Assembly: GCF_900090105.1 (NCBI RefSeq)
Contig: NZ_FMDM01000007.1
Coordinates: forward strand, 62,001-126,000
Direction of reading: 5' to 3'
DNA: 64,000 nucleotides
Origin: Micromonospora humi
GTDB lineage: Bacteria; Actinomycetota; Actinomycetes; Mycobacteriales; Micromonosporaceae
Position 1 is the first letter of the stretch. Every line of letters begins with the position of its first letter. This document shows, piece by piece, positions 27,232-36,500 of this stretch. The notes under the pieces are model-generated. The model saw only the letters and a list, made by a program, of their open reading frames with translations. It was not told the origin of the DNA and ran no database searches. Both the position numbers and the translations under genes were made by a program.

Positions 27232-27960
27232 ATGGCGCGACCTGACGGGCGGCAGCCCGACCAACTCCGACCGGTGACAGTGACCCGGGGCTGGAGCACC
27301 CACCCGGAGGGTTCGGTGCTCGTCGAGTTCGGCGCGACCCGGGTGCTCTGCACGGCGAGCGTCACCGAGGGGGTGCCGCGCTGGCGCAAGGGTTCCGGGC
27401 TGGGCTGGGTGACCGCGGAGTACGCGATGCTGCCCCGGGCCACCAACACCCGCTCCGACCGGGAGAGCGTCCGGGGCAAGGTCGGTGGCCGGACGCACGA
27501 GATCTCCCGGCTGATCGGTCGCAGCCTGCGGGCCTGCGTCGACCTCAAGGCGCTCGGCGAGAACTCGATCGTGCTCGACTGCGACGTGCTCCAGGCCGAC
27601 GGCGGCACCCGCACCGCGGCCATCACCGGCGCCTACGTCGCCCTCCACGACGCGGTCACCTGGCTGGCCGAGCGCAAGTCGCTCACCGGCAAGGTGGAGA
27701 AGGTGATGCACCGGTCGGTGGCCGCGGTCAGCGTCGGCGTGATCGGCGGCGAGCCGATGCTCGACCTCTGCTACGCCGAGGACGTGACCGCCGAGGTGGA
27801 CATGAACGTGGTGTGCACCGGCACCGGCGACTTCGTCGAGGTGCAGGGGACGGGCGAGGCCGGTGTCTTCGCCCGCGACCAGCTCGACGCGCTGCTCGAC
27901 CTGGGCGTGGCGGGCTGCCTGGAACTGGCCGACGTACAGCGGAAGGCGCTGAACCTGTGA
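27232..27960 (+). CDS. rph: Ribonuclease PH
   Basis: Phosphorolytic 3'-to-5' exoribonuclease that trims tRNA 3' ends. The 242 residues have the family start [21 protein letters not shown], the RNA-binding [17 protein letters not shown], the phosphate-binding GRSLRACVD and the catalytic [20 protein letters not shown]. Its last codons overlap the start of rdgB by 4 bases, a conserved pairing in actinobacteria. Confidence 0.97.
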   Translation: MARPDGRQPDQLRPVTVTRGWSTHPEGSVLVEFGATRVLCTASVTEGVPRWRKGSGLGWVTAEYAMLPRATNTRSDRESVRGKVGGRTHEISRLIGRSLRACVDLKALGENSIVLDCDVLQADGGTRTAAITGAYVALHDAVTWLAERKSLTGKVEKVMHRSVAAVSVGVIGGEPMLDLCYAEDVTAEVDMNVVCTGTGDFVEVQGTGEAGVFARDQLDALLDLGVAGCLELADVQRKALNL

Positions 27961-28580
27961 CCGACAACACGGTGCTCCTGGCCACCCGCAACCGCAAGAA
28001 GCTCGTCGAGTTGCAGCGGATCCTGGACGGCGCGCTCGGCGCCCACCGGGTCGCCCTGATCGGCCTCGACGACGTCGAGGAATATCCGGAGCTGCCGGAG
28101 ACCGGCCTCACCTTCGGCGAGAACGCGCTGATCAAGGCGCGGGAGGGCTGCCGGCGCACCGGCCTGCCGACCATCGCCGACGACTCCGGCATCGCGGTGG
28201 ACGCGCTCAACGGGATGCCCGGCGTGTTCAGCGCCCGCTGGTCCGGCCGGCACGGCGACGACCGGGCCAACCTCCAGCTCCTGCTGGACCAGGTGGGCGA
28301 CGTGCCGGACGAGCACCGCGGCGCGGCCTTCGTCTGCACGGTGGCGCTGGTGCTGCCCAACGGCAAGGAGCACCTGGTCGACGGCCGGCAGCCCGGCCGA
28401 CTGCTGCGCGCACCGCGCGGCGAGGGCGGCTTCGGCTACGACCCGATCTTCCTGGGCGACGGGCAGGAGCGGACCAACGCCGAGCTGACGCCCGACGAGA
28501 AGGACGCGGTCAGCCACCGCGGCAAGGCGTTGCGGGAGCTGGCCAAGCTGGTCGCCAAGGTGCTTCCGCCCGCCGCCTGA
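27957..28580 (+). CDS. rdgB: Non-canonical purine NTP pyrophosphatase (RdgB/HAM1)
   Basis: Removes ITP, dITP and XTP from the nucleotide pool. The 207 residues show [17 protein letters not shown] at the start, the catalytic [17 protein letters not shown] and [34 protein letters not shown] and the C-terminal [11 protein letters not shown]. The GTG at 27957 overlaps the rph stop (GTGA), which fixes the start. It converges with hutH, 13 bases between stops. Confidence 0.96.
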   Translation: MTDNTVLLATRNRKKLVELQRILDGALGAHRVALIGLDDVEEYPELPETGLTFGENALIKAREGCRRTGLPTIADDSGIAVDALNGMPGVFSARWSGRHGDDRANLQLLLDQVGDVPDEHRGAAFVCTVALVLPNGKEHLVDGRQPGRLLRAPRGEGGFGYDPIFLGDGQERTNAELTPDEKDAVSHRGKALRELAKLVAKVLPPAA

Positions 28581-28586
28581 CCGTCC

Positions 28587-28608
28587 GGCCCGCTCAGCCC
28601 AGCGGGCC
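28587..28608. terminator. Short hairpin between convergent rdgB and hutH
   Basis: An 8-base-pair stem GGCCCGCT/AGCGGGCC with a 6-base loop. It overlaps the last codons of hutH and may act in both directions. Confidence 0.45.
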
Positions 28609-30132
28609 GATCTGCCGCTCGATCGCGGCCCGCAGCTCGGGACCGCCGACGACGGCCCGCGCCGCCTCCATCAGCGGGGCGAGGAACACGTCCGGCCCCG
28701 GCTCGCCGATCGTCCGGCCGAGCGCGTCCAGCGCCGCCCGGCCGGCCGGGGACGGCTCCAGCGGCGCGCGCAGCTGGAGCCCGCGTACGGCCGCCAGCAG
28801 TTCGACCGCGAGCAGGCTGGTCAGGTTGTCCAGCACGGTGCGCAGTTTCTTGGTGGCCGACCAGCCCATCGAGACGTGGTCCTCCTGCATGCCGCTGGTG
28901 GGCAGCGAGTCGACCGAGGCGGGCGCGGCCAGCCGGCGGTTCTCCGCGACGATGCCGGCGGCGGTGTACTGGGCGATCATCAGCCCGGAGTTGACCCCGG
29001 CGTCGGGGGAGAGGAACGCCGGCAGGTCCCGGTTGCGGGTGACGTCGAGCAGCCGGTCCACCCGGCGTTCCGCGATCGCGCCCACCTCGGACGCGGCGAT
29101 GGCCAGGTAGTCGGCGGCGAAGCCGAGCGGCGCGCCGTGGAAGTTGCCCGTCGACTCGACCCGGCCGTCCGGCAGCACCACCGGGTTGTCCACCACCGAC
29201 AGCAGCTCCCGGCCGGCCACCACCTCGACGAAGTCGAGCGTGTCCCGGGCCGCGCCGGCCACCTGGGGGGCGCAGCGCATCGAGTACGCGTCCTGCACCG
29301 CGTGGGCCAGGTCGTCGCGGTGCGAGTCCATCACCGCCGAGCGCTGGAGCAGCCGGTGGATGTTGGCGGCGGAGGCGGCCTGGCCGGGGTGCGGGCGGAT
29401 GGCGTGCAGCTCGGGCAGGAACGGGCGTTCCGAGCCGAGCATCGCCTCGATGGCCAGCGCGGCGGTCACGTCGGCCATGGCGAACAGGTGCCGGGCGTCC
29501 GCCACGGCCAGCAGCAGCATACCGAGCATGCCGTCGGTGCCGTTGATCAGCGCCAGCCCCTCCTTGGCGGCCAACTCGACCGGTGCCAGCCCGACCCGGC
29601 GCAGGGCGTCCGCGGCGGGGATCCGGTCGCCGGCCGGGCCGAGCACCCAACCCTCGCCGAGCAGCGCCAGCGCGCAGTGCGCCAGCGGCGCCAGGTCGCC
29701 GGACGCGCCGAGCGAGCCGTGTTCCGGCACCCACGGGGTGATCTCGTGGTTGAGCAGGTCGACGAGGGCCTCGGCGACCAGCGGGCGGACCCCGGAGCGC
29801 CCGAGCGCGAGCGAGCGGACCCGCAGCAGCATCATGGCCCGCACCACCTCGCGGGGCATCGGCGCGCCCACCCCGGCCGCGTGCGAGCGGATCAGCGCGT
29901 GCTGCAACTCGGCCCGCCGCTCCGGGGCGACGAACGTGTTGGCCAGCGCCCCGAAGCCGGTGGAGACGCCGTACACCGGGCGGCCGGCGGCCTCGATGCC
30001 GTCCACGATGGACCGGCTGGTGGCCATCGCCTCGGTGGCGGCCGGGTCGAGCACGACCTTGGCGGTGCCGCGGGCGACCGCGAGCACGTCGGCGGGGGTG
30101 ACCCCGGTGGACAGGATGGTGACGGTGGTCAT
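28594..30132 (-). CDS. hutH: Histidine ammonia-lyase
   Basis: First enzyme of histidine breakdown, making urocanate and ammonia. The 512 residues contain the triad Ala143-Ser144-Gly145 in [15 protein letters not shown] that cyclises to the MIO electrophile, the substrate-loop [12 protein letters not shown] (about 54-65), and [12 protein letters not shown] C-terminal segment ([15 protein letters not shown]). ATG 30132 overlaps the hutI stop by 4 bases. It is the last gene of the hut operon even though it acts first. Confidence 0.97.
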   Translation of the reverse strand: MTTVTILSTGVTPADVLAVARGTAKVVLDPAATEAMATSRSIVDGIEAAGRPVYGVSTGFGALANTFVAPERRAELQHALIRSHAAGVGAPMPREVVRAMMLLRVRSLALGRSGVRPLVAEALVDLLNHEITPWVPEHGSLGASGDLAPLAHCALALLGEGWVLGPAGDRIPAADALRRVGLAPVELAAKEGLALINGTDGMLGMLLLAVADARHLFAMADVTAALAIEAMLGSERPFLPELHAIRPHPGQAASAANIHRLLQRSAVMDSHRDDLAHAVQDAYSMRCAPQVAGAARDTLDFVEVVAGRELLSVVDNPVVLPDGRVESTGNFHGAPLGFAADYLAIAASEVGAIAERRVDRLLDVTRNRDLPAFLSPDAGVNSGLMIAQYTAAGIVAENRRLAAPASVDSLPTSGMQEDHVSMGWSATKKLRTVLDNLTSLLAVELLAAVRGLQLRAPLEPSPAGRAALDALGRTIGEPGPDVFLAPLMEAARAVVGGPELRAAIERQIGPLG

Positions 30133-31295
30133 CGCGGCACTCCGTTGTGCAGAACCTGGCGGATCAGTGGGACACCCGGCCGGTAGGCCAGGTGCAGGTG
30201 GGTCGGTGCGTCGAGGACGACCAGGTCGGCCCGGGACCCGGGGGTCAGCCGGCCGACGTCGGTGCGGCGCAGCGCCGCCGCCCCGCCGGCGGTCGCGGCC
30301 CACACCGCCTCCGCCGGGGTCATCCGCATCTCGCGTACGGCGAGCGCGACGCAGAACGGCATCGACGAGGTGTACGACGAGCCGGGGTTGCAGTCGGTGG
30401 CCAGCGCCACGGTCACGCCCGCGTCGAGCAGCCGGCGGGCGTCCGGGTAGGGCGACCGGGTGGAGAACTCCGCGCCCGGCAGCAGCGTGGCGACCGTCTC
30501 CGAGCCGGCGAGCGCGTCCACGTCGGCGTCGGACAGGTGGGTGCAGTGGTCGACGCTGGCCGCACCGAGTTCCACCCCGAGCCGGACGCCCGGCCCGGGG
30601 CCGAGCTGGTTGGCGTGCAGCCGGACGCCCAGCCCGGCGGCCTGTCCACAGGCGAGGATCGCCCGCGCGTGGTCGGCGTCGAACGCGCCGCGTTCGCAGA
30701 ACACGTCGATCCAGCGGGCGTACGGCGCGGCGGCGGCCAGCATCGGCCCGCAGACCAGACCCACGTAGTCGTCGGGGCGGTCGGCGTACTCGGCGGGGAC
30801 CACGTGTGCGCCGAGGAACGTGGTGTCCGCGGTGAACTCGGCGGCGATCCGCAGCGAGCGGGCCTCGTCGGCGACGTTCAGGCCGTACCCGCTCTTGATC
30901 TCGACGGTGGTGGTGCCCTGCCGCAGCATCTCCGCGCGCAGCCGGCCCACGGTGGCGCGCAGGTCGTCGTCGGAGGCGGCGCGGGTGGCGCCGACGGTGG
31001 TGCGGATGCCCCCGCCGGTGTAGGGCTCGCCGGCCATCCGGGCGGCGAACTCGGCGGCCCGGTCGCCGGCGAAGACCAGGTGGGCGTGGCTGTCCACGAA
31101 GCCGGGCAGCACCGCCGCGCCACCGGCGTCGATGCGCCGGTCGGCGGCCGGCGCGTAGCGGGCCGGACCGACCCAGGCCACCTCACCGTCCTCGACCAGC
31201 ACCGCGGCGTCGCGGCGGACGCCCAGCGGGTCGCCCGCCCGGCCGTCGTTGGTGACCAGCTCACCGATGTTGTCGACGAGCAGGCTGCCCCTCAT
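30129..31295 (-). CDS. hutI: Imidazolonepropionase
   Basis: Hydrolyses imidazolonepropionate to N-formimino-L-glutamate. A metal-dependent amidohydrolase of 388 residues with the metal ligands His70 and His72 in [16 protein letters not shown], the conserved [21 protein letters not shown], a further ligand in VRLHANQLG, and the Asp in [12 protein letters not shown]. It overlaps hutH (4 bases downstream) and hutF (4 bases upstream), showing tight coupling. Confidence 0.96.
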   Translation of the reverse strand: MRGSLLVDNIGELVTNDGRAGDPLGVRRDAAVLVEDGEVAWVGPARYAPAADRRIDAGGAAVLPGFVDSHAHLVFAGDRAAEFAARMAGEPYTGGGIRTTVGATRAASDDDLRATVGRLRAEMLRQGTTTVEIKSGYGLNVADEARSLRIAAEFTADTTFLGAHVVPAEYADRPDDYVGLVCGPMLAAAAPYARWIDVFCERGAFDADHARAILACGQAAGLGVRLHANQLGPGPGVRLGVELGAASVDHCTHLSDADVDALAGSETVATLLPGAEFSTRSPYPDARRLLDAGVTVALATDCNPGSSYTSSMPFCVALAVREMRMTPAEAVWAATAGGAAALRRTDVGRLTPGSRADLVVLDAPTHLHLAYRPGVPLIRQVLHNGVPR

Positions 31296-32644
31296 GACAC
31301 CACCGCCGCGATCGAGTCGCGCAGCTCGGTGGGGACGTCGACGGTCAGGTGCCGGCCGTCGGCGACCACCGTCCGGCCGTCCACCACCACCTGCGTCACG
31401 TCGGCGGCGGTGGCCGCGAAGAACACGCCGGCCGGCGGCACCCCGGCGGTGCGGGCGCTGTCCAGCCGTACCGTCACCAGGTCGGCCCGGTCGCCGACGG
31501 CGAGCCGGCCGGCGTCGCCCCAGCCCAGCGCGGCGTGGCCGGTGACTGTCGCGGCGGCGAACAGCTCGGCGGCGTCGAAGTGGCCCCGCCTGCGGGTCCG
31601 CAGCCGCTCGTCCAGCTCCACCGCGCGGGCCTCCTCGAACAGGTCGACCACGGCGTGGCTGTCGCTGCCCAGGCTGAGCGGGCTGCCCGCCTCGACGAGC
31701 CGCCGGGCGGGGCCGATCCCGTCGGCCAGGTCCCGTTCCGTGGTCGGGCAGAGGCAGACGCCGGTGCGGCTGTCGCCGAGCAGCGCCACGTCGGCGGCGG
31801 TCGGGTGGGTGGCGTGCACGGCGGTGGTGTGCCGGCCGAGCACGCCGTGGTCGGCGAGCAGCCGGGTCGGGGTGCAGCCGTGCACGGCCCGGCAGGCGTC
31901 GTTCTCGGCCGGCTGCTCGGAGAGGTGCGCGTGCAGCGGCAGCCCGTGCCGGTCGGCCCAGCCGGCCACGGTGGCGAGCTGCGCGGCCGGCACGGCCCGC
32001 ACCGAGTGCACGGCCGCGCCGCGCCGGACGTGCCCGTCGACCGGGCGGAACGCGTCGACCCGCTCTGCCCAGCGCAGCGCGTCGCCGTCACCGAATCGGC
32101 GCTGCGGCCCGGTCAGCTCCGCGCCGTCGACGCCGGCGGTCAGGTAGGCGGCGTCCAGCAGGGTGAGCCGGACCCCGGCGTGCGCGGCGGCCTCCACCAG
32201 CGCGGCGGACATCGCGTTCGGATCGTCGTACCGGCGGCCGTCGGGACCGTGGTGCAGGTAGTGGAACTCGCCCACGCAGGTGATGCCGGCGAGCGCCATC
32301 TCCGCGTACGCGGCCCGGGCCAGCGCCAGGTAGGAGTCGGGGTCGAGGCGGGCGGCCACCGCGTACATCAGGTCCCGCCAGGACCAGAAGTCGCCGCGAC
32401 CGTCGTGGGTACGCCCGCGCAGCGCCCGGTGGAACGCGTGCGAGTGGGCGTTGGCCAGGCCGGGCAGGGTCAGCCCGGGCAGCCGGACGGCATCCACCGC
32501 GACCCCGGCGGCCGGCGGTCCGCCACCGGTCAGCGGCGTGACCGCGGTGAGCCGCCCGTCGGTCGCCTCGATCAGCACGTCCGGGGTCGGCTCGGCGTGC
32601 TCGGGCAGCCAGGCGTACTCGGCCAGCCAGCGGGTCAGCGGCAT
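31292..32644 (-). CDS. hutF: Formimidoylglutamate deiminase
   Basis: Converts N-formimino-L-glutamate to N-formyl-L-glutamate and ammonia, the five-step version of the hut pathway. The 450-residue amidohydrolase has His67 and His69 in [25 protein letters not shown], the ligand region [19 protein letters not shown] and [21 protein letters not shown] 32644 overlaps the upstream amidohydrolase by 10 bases with GAGGAG in front. The product needs a deformylase to give glutamate; no HutG-type gene is present (see the neighbouring M20 enzyme). Confidence 0.95.
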   Translation of the reverse strand: MPLTRWLAEYAWLPEHAEPTPDVLIEATDGRLTAVTPLTGGGPPAAGVAVDAVRLPGLTLPGLANAHSHAFHRALRGRTHDGRGDFWSWRDLMYAVAARLDPDSYLALARAAYAEMALAGITCVGEFHYLHHGPDGRRYDDPNAMSAALVEAAAHAGVRLTLLDAAYLTAGVDGAELTGPQRRFGDGDALRWAERVDAFRPVDGHVRRGAAVHSVRAVPAAQLATVAGWADRHGLPLHAHLSEQPAENDACRAVHGCTPTRLLADHGVLGRHTTAVHATHPTAADVALLGDSRTGVCLCPTTERDLADGIGPARRLVEAGSPLSLGSDSHAVVDLFEEARAVELDERLRTRRRGHFDAAELFAAATVTGHAALGWGDAGRLAVGDRADLVTVRLDSARTAGVPPAGVFFAATAADVTQVVVDGRTVVADGRHLTVDVPTELRDSIAAVVS

Positions 32645-33855
32645 GCCAGCTCCTCCAGCACCCGGGCCAGGGCGGTCACCCCGGCCGCGCAGTCGGCGTC
32701 GGTCGCGGACTCGGCGGGGGAGTGCGACACCCCGGTCGGGTTGCGCACGAACAGCATCGCGGTGGGCAGGTGCGCCGCCAGCACCCCGGCGTCGTGCCCG
32801 GCGCCGGTGGGCAGCACCGGCGCGTCGAGCAGCGACGCCAGCCGCCGCGCCAGCCCGCCGTCGAACGCGACGAGCGGGGTCGCCGACTCCTGCGTGCAGG
32901 TCAGGCCGGTGCCGTCCCGCCCGGCCCGCTCGCTGGCCTTGGCGCGCACCGCCTCGACCAGACCGTACAGCGTGTCCGCCTCGGCGGCCCGCGCGTCCAG
33001 CCAACCGGTGACCCGGGACGGGATCGCGTTGGTGGCGTTCGGCTCGACCGCCACCCGGCCCACGGTGGCGTGCGCGTCGCGCAGCCGGGCCTCCTTGTTC
33101 GCCGCGAGCACGGTGAACGCGTAGGTGAGCATCGGGTCGCGGCGGTCGGCCATCCGGGTCGTACCGGCGTGGTTGCCCTCGCCGGTGAAGTCGAACCGCC
33201 ACCGGCCGTGCGGCCAGATGGCGGACGCCACCGCGACCGGCGCGTCGGAGTCGACGAGCGCGCGACCCTGCTCGACGTGCAGCTCCACGAAGGCCGCGAA
33301 GCGGCCGAGCAGCGCCGGGTCGGCGCCCGCCGGCCGCTCGCCCAGCGCGTCGGCGAAGCTCACCCCGGCCTGGTCGCGCAGCCCGGCCGCGCGGTCGACG
33401 TCGATCTCGCCGGTGAGCAGCCGCGACCCCAGGCAGGGTACGCCGAACCGGGCGCCCTCCTCCTCCACGAACGCGGCCACCACCACCGGCCGGCCCGGCG
33501 CGACGCCGGCGGCCCGCAGCTCGTCCACGGCGAGCAACGCGCTGACGATGCCGAGCGGTCCGTCGTACGCGCCACCGTGCGGCACCGAGTCGAAGTGGCT
33601 GCCGGTGAGCACCGCGTCGCCGGACGCCGGGTCGCCCCACCAGGCGAACAGGTTGCCGTTGCCGTCCTCGCTGACCGGCATGCCCCGCCGGTCGGCCTGA
33701 TCCCGGAACCAGCCGCGCAGCGCGCGTTCCGGCTCGGTCAGCGCGTACCGCAGGTAGCCGCCGCTGCCGGCGTCCCGCCCGATCGGCGCGATCTCCGCCC
33801 ACAGCTTCCGGAACCTGTTAACAAGGGGCCCTTCCTCTACCGAATGCGTTAACAA
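32635..33855 (-). CDS. M20 family amidohydrolase (allantoate amidohydrolase-like), probable N-formylglutamate deformylase
   Basis: A 406-residue zinc amidohydrolase of the allantoate/N-carbamoyl-amino-acid hydrolase group: His87 and Asp98 in TGSHFDSVPHGGAYDGPLG, the catalytic Glu pair in FVEEEGARFG (131-133), the ligand in FVELHVEQG, and GTTRMADRRDP. In the hut operon it sits between hutU and hutF where a deformylase is needed, so release of formate from N-formylglutamate is my inference. The body of the protein begins FRKLWAEIAPIGRD with no ATG or GTG before it; the only start with a good site is TTG 33855, 6 bases after AAGGAGG. Site, start and the first dozen codons all lie inside a dispersed repeat. 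Confidence 0.85.
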   Translation of the reverse strand: MLTHSVEEGPLVNRFRKLWAEIAPIGRDAGSGGYLRYALTEPERALRGWFRDQADRRGMPVSEDGNGNLFAWWGDPASGDAVLTGSHFDSVPHGGAYDGPLGIVSALLAVDELRAAGVAPGRPVVVAAFVEEEGARFGVPCLGSRLLTGEIDVDRAAGLRDQAGVSFADALGERPAGADPALLGRFAAFVELHVEQGRALVDSDAPVAVASAIWPHGRWRFDFTGEGNHAGTTRMADRRDPMLTYAFTVLAANKEARLRDAHATVGRVAVEPNATNAIPSRVTGWLDARAAEADTLYGLVEAVRAKASERAGRDGTGLTCTQESATPLVAFDGGLARRLASLLDAPVLPTGAGHDAGVLAAHLPTAMLFVRNPTGVSHSPAESATDADCAAGVTALARVLEELACR

Positions 33856-33870
33856 GGGGCCCCTCCTTAC
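33817..33870. repeat. GTTAACAAGGGGCCC repeat spanning the hutU stop and the start of the next gene
   Basis: Two direct copies of GTTAACAAGGGGCCC (33817 and 33849) separated by TTCCTCTACCGAATGC, ending CTCCTTAC. It shares its right half with 8403-8455. On the minus strand it contributes the TAA stop of hutU (33867-33869), an AAGGAGG ribosome-binding site and a TTG start, so it is in part translated. Confidence 0.85.
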
Positions 33871-35513
33871 TTCGCCATCGGCACGCGGACGCCGGTGCGC
33901 TCCGCGACCTCGCGGGCGTCGTCGTAGCCGGCGTCGACGTGCCGGATCACGCCCATCGCCGGGTCGTTGGTGAGCACCCGCTCGATCTTCTGCCCGGCCA
34001 GCGCGGTGCCGTCGGCGACGCAGACCTGACCGGCGTGGATGGACCGCCCGATACCCACTCCGCCGCCGTGGTGGATCGACACCCAGGACGCGCCGCTGGC
34101 GGTGTTGACCAACGCGTTGAGCAGCGGCCAGTCGGCGATCGCGTCGGAGCCGTCGGCCATCGACTCGGTCTCCCGGTAGGGGCTGGCCACGCTGCCGCAG
34201 TCCAGGTGGTCCCGGCCGATCACCACCGGCGCGCTCAGCTCGCCGGAGGCGACCATGTCGTTGAACCGCACCCCGGCGCGGTCCCGCTCGCCGTAGCCCA
34301 GCCAGCAGATCCGCGCCGGCAGGCCCTGGAACGCCACCCGCTCGCCGGCCATCCGCATCCACCGCGCGAGGGACTCGTTCTCCGGGAACAGGTCGAGGAT
34401 CGCCCGGTCGGTGGCGGCGATGTCGCGCGGGTCGCCGGAGAGCGCCGCCCACCGGAACGGGCCCTTGCCCTCGCAGAACAACGGCCGGATGTACGCCGGC
34501 ACGAAGCCGGGGAAGTCGAACGCGCGCTCGTAGCCGCCGAGCTTCGCCTCGCCCCGGATCGAGTTGCCGTAGTCGAAGACCTCCGCGCCCGCGTCGAGGA
34601 AGCCGACCATCGCCTCGACGTGCTTCGCCATCGACGCCCGCGCCCGGTCGGTGAACTCGGCCGGCTTGGCGGCCGCGTAGTCCCGCGCGTCCGCCACGTC
34701 CACCCCCTCCGGCAGGTACGACAGCGGGTCGTGGGCGCTGGTCTGGTCGGTGACCACGTCGATCGCGACGCCCCGGCGCAGCAGCTCGGGGAAGACGGTG
34801 GCGGCGTTGCCGACCACGCCGACGCTCAACGCCCGCCGGTCGCGCTTCGCGGCCAGCACCCGGTCGACCGCGTCGTCGAGCGAGTCGGCGATCTCGTCGA
34901 GGTAGCGGTCGTGCGCCCGCCGCTCCAGCCGGGTCCGGTCCACGTCCACGACCAGGCAGACGCCGCCGTTCATGGTGACCGCGAGCGGCTGGGCCCCGCC
35001 CATCCCGCCGCAGCCGGCGGTCAGCGTCAGCGTGCCGGCCAGCGATCCACCGAACCGCTTCGCGGCGACCGCCGCGAACGTCTCGTAGGTGCCCTGGAGG
35101 ATGCCCTGGGTGCCGATGTAGATCCACGATCCGGCGGTCATCTGCCCGTACATGGTCAGGCCCAGCGACTCCAGCCGGCGGAACTCCGGCCAGGTGGCCC
35201 AGTCGCCGACCAGGTTGGAGTTGGCCAGCAGCACCCGGGGCGCCCACTCGTGGGTCCGCATCACCCCGACCGGCCGGCCGGACTGCACCAGCATGGTCTC
35301 GTCGTCGCGCAGCTCGGTGAGCGTACGCACCAGCGCGTGGTAGGACGGCCAGTCCCGGGCCGCCTTCCCGGTGCCGCCGTAGACCACCAGGTCCTCGGGG
35401 CGCTCGGCCACCTCCGGGTCGAGATTGTTCATCAGCATCCGCAGGGCGGCCTCCTGCGGCCACCCCTTCGCGGTGCGTACGGTGCCGCGGGCGGCGCGGA
35501 CGGGCTGGTGCAT
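33867..35513 (-). CDS. hutU: Urocanate hydratase
   Basis: NAD-dependent enzyme converting urocanate to imidazolonepropionate. The 548 residues have the family motifs [31 protein letters not shown] (substrate region), [14 protein letters not shown], the NAD-binding [13 protein letters not shown], the catalytic-region [12 protein letters not shown] and [15 protein letters not shown] 35513 gives [11 protein letters not shown], a normal start. It is the first enzyme gene of the operon, 12 bases after the regulator. Its stop codon lies in the repeat at 33817-33870. Confidence 0.96.
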   Translation of the reverse strand: MHQPVRAARGTVRTAKGWPQEAALRMLMNNLDPEVAERPEDLVVYGGTGKAARDWPSYHALVRTLTELRDDETMLVQSGRPVGVMRTHEWAPRVLLANSNLVGDWATWPEFRRLESLGLTMYGQMTAGSWIYIGTQGILQGTYETFAAVAAKRFGGSLAGTLTLTAGCGGMGGAQPLAVTMNGGVCLVVDVDRTRLERRAHDRYLDEIADSLDDAVDRVLAAKRDRRALSVGVVGNAATVFPELLRRGVAIDVVTDQTSAHDPLSYLPEGVDVADARDYAAAKPAEFTDRARASMAKHVEAMVGFLDAGAEVFDYGNSIRGEAKLGGYERAFDFPGFVPAYIRPLFCEGKGPFRWAALSGDPRDIAATDRAILDLFPENESLARWMRMAGERVAFQGLPARICWLGYGERDRAGVRFNDMVASGELSAPVVIGRDHLDCGSVASPYRETESMADGSDAIADWPLLNALVNTASGASWVSIHHGGGVGIGRSIHAGQVCVADGTALAGQKIERVLTNDPAMGVIRHVDAGYDDAREVAERTGVRVPMAK

Positions 35514-35525
35514 CTCGTACTCCTC

Positions 35526-36374
35526 TCAGCCGAGGAACAACTGGCGGCGGGCGGCGGACGACTCGAACGCCTCGAGCCGGGTCTGGGTCTCGGCCGGCGC
35601 GGCGTCGCAGATCGCCTGCAACACCACCATGGCCAGGGTCATCGGCGCGGTGTGCAGGTCGAAGACCAGGTCGGTGCCGACGGCGGCGGGCAGCACCACG
35701 TCGGCGTGGTCGGCGGCCGGGCTCACCGGGGAGTCGGTGATCGCCACGACCGTCAGCCCGGCGTCCCGGGCCTCGCGCAGCGCGTCGAGCGTCTCCCGGG
35801 GGTAGCGCGGCAGCACGAACGCGAGCAGGGCGGTGGCGCCGGCCGCGACCGCCTGGTCGACCCGGTCGGCGAGCAGGCTGCCGCCGTGGTCGAGGACGCG
35901 CACGTCGGGGTGCACCTTCGCGGCGAAGTACGCGAAGTAGGCCGCCAGCGGCGCGGCCGCGCGCAACCCGAGCACCGGCAGGGGGCGGCTGGCGGCGAGC
36001 AGCCGGCCCACCCCGGCGATCCGGCCGGCGTCGGCGAGCTGCCCGGCGAGCCGGTCCAGGTTGTCCATCTCGGTGCGCACGGCCCGTTGCAGGGCGTTCC
36101 CGGCGTCGGCCGGGCCGGCGCCGGCGGTGGTGGTCAGCTCCCGCAACCGGCGGCGCAGCGCGGGGTAGCCGTCGTGCCCGAGCGCCATGGCGAACCGGGT
36201 CACCGACGGCTGGCTGACACCGGCCAGCTCGGCGACCTCCGCCGCCGACAGGTACGCCGCGGCGCCCGCGTGCCGCACCAGGCAGTGCGCGATACGGCGC
36301 TGGGTCGGCGTGAGTCGGACGCCGTGGAAGAGGTCGAGCAGCTGGTCGGTGCCGGACGCACCGCATTCATTCAC
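35526..36374 (-). CDS. MurR/RpiR family transcriptional regulator of the hut operon
   Basis: A 282-residue repressor or activator with an N-terminal RpiR helix-turn-helix (LTPTQRRIAHCLV, YLSAAEVAELAGVSQPSVTRFAMALG) and a C-terminal SIS domain (about 105-250) that normally binds a phosphosugar or related ligand (VLGLRAAAPLAAYFAYF, LLAFVLPRYPRETL, VVAITDSPVSPAADHADVVL). It is the first gene of the hut operon, so it probably controls itself and the downstream enzymes. A 12-base palindrome 17 bases before its start is a likely binding site. The ligand is plausibly a histidine breakdown product. Confidence 0.9.
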   Translation of the reverse strand: MNECGASGTDQLLDLFHGVRLTPTQRRIAHCLVRHAGAAAYLSAAEVAELAGVSQPSVTRFAMALGHDGYPALRRRLRELTTTAGAGPADAGNALQRAVRTEMDNLDRLAGQLADAGRIAGVGRLLAASRPLPVLGLRAAAPLAAYFAYFAAKVHPDVRVLDHGGSLLADRVDQAVAAGATALLAFVLPRYPRETLDALREARDAGLTVVAITDSPVSPAADHADVVLPAAVGTDLVFDLHTAPMTLAMVVLQAICDAAPAETQTRLEAFESSAARRQLFLG

Positions 36375-36390
36375 GGGACGACTCTATGCA

Positions 36391-36402
36391 TGAAAACTTT
36401 CA
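36391..36402 (-). promoter_or_regulatory. Candidate RpiR operator before the hut operon
   Basis: TGAAAACTTTCA has perfect TGAAA/TTTCA arms, stands out as AT-rich in GC-rich DNA, and lies 17 bases before the regulator's start codon. Similar TGAAA-TTTCA palindromes are typical of this regulator family, from memory. No second copy was seen nearby. Confidence 0.5.
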
Positions 36403-36500
36403 CAAGGCAAGGTGCCGGCGTGGACCGGACCCGACCGGAGGGACGACCGGTGGGCGTGCTCTCTGTACTATCCGCTCGGCGGGTGAGCAGAGGAGTGGGC

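Noticed and set aside
33856..36366. A single giant gene joining the M20 amidohydrolase to the region upstream of hutU in the same frame
   Set aside because: Upstream of TTG 33855 the frame is a shadow of hutU and the regulator; hutU is intact in another frame.
33939..36500. Open frame extending upstream of the membrane protein at 36501 by 850 codons
   Set aside because: This part is antisense to hutU and the RpiR regulator; the real start at 36501 has its own ribosome-binding site.
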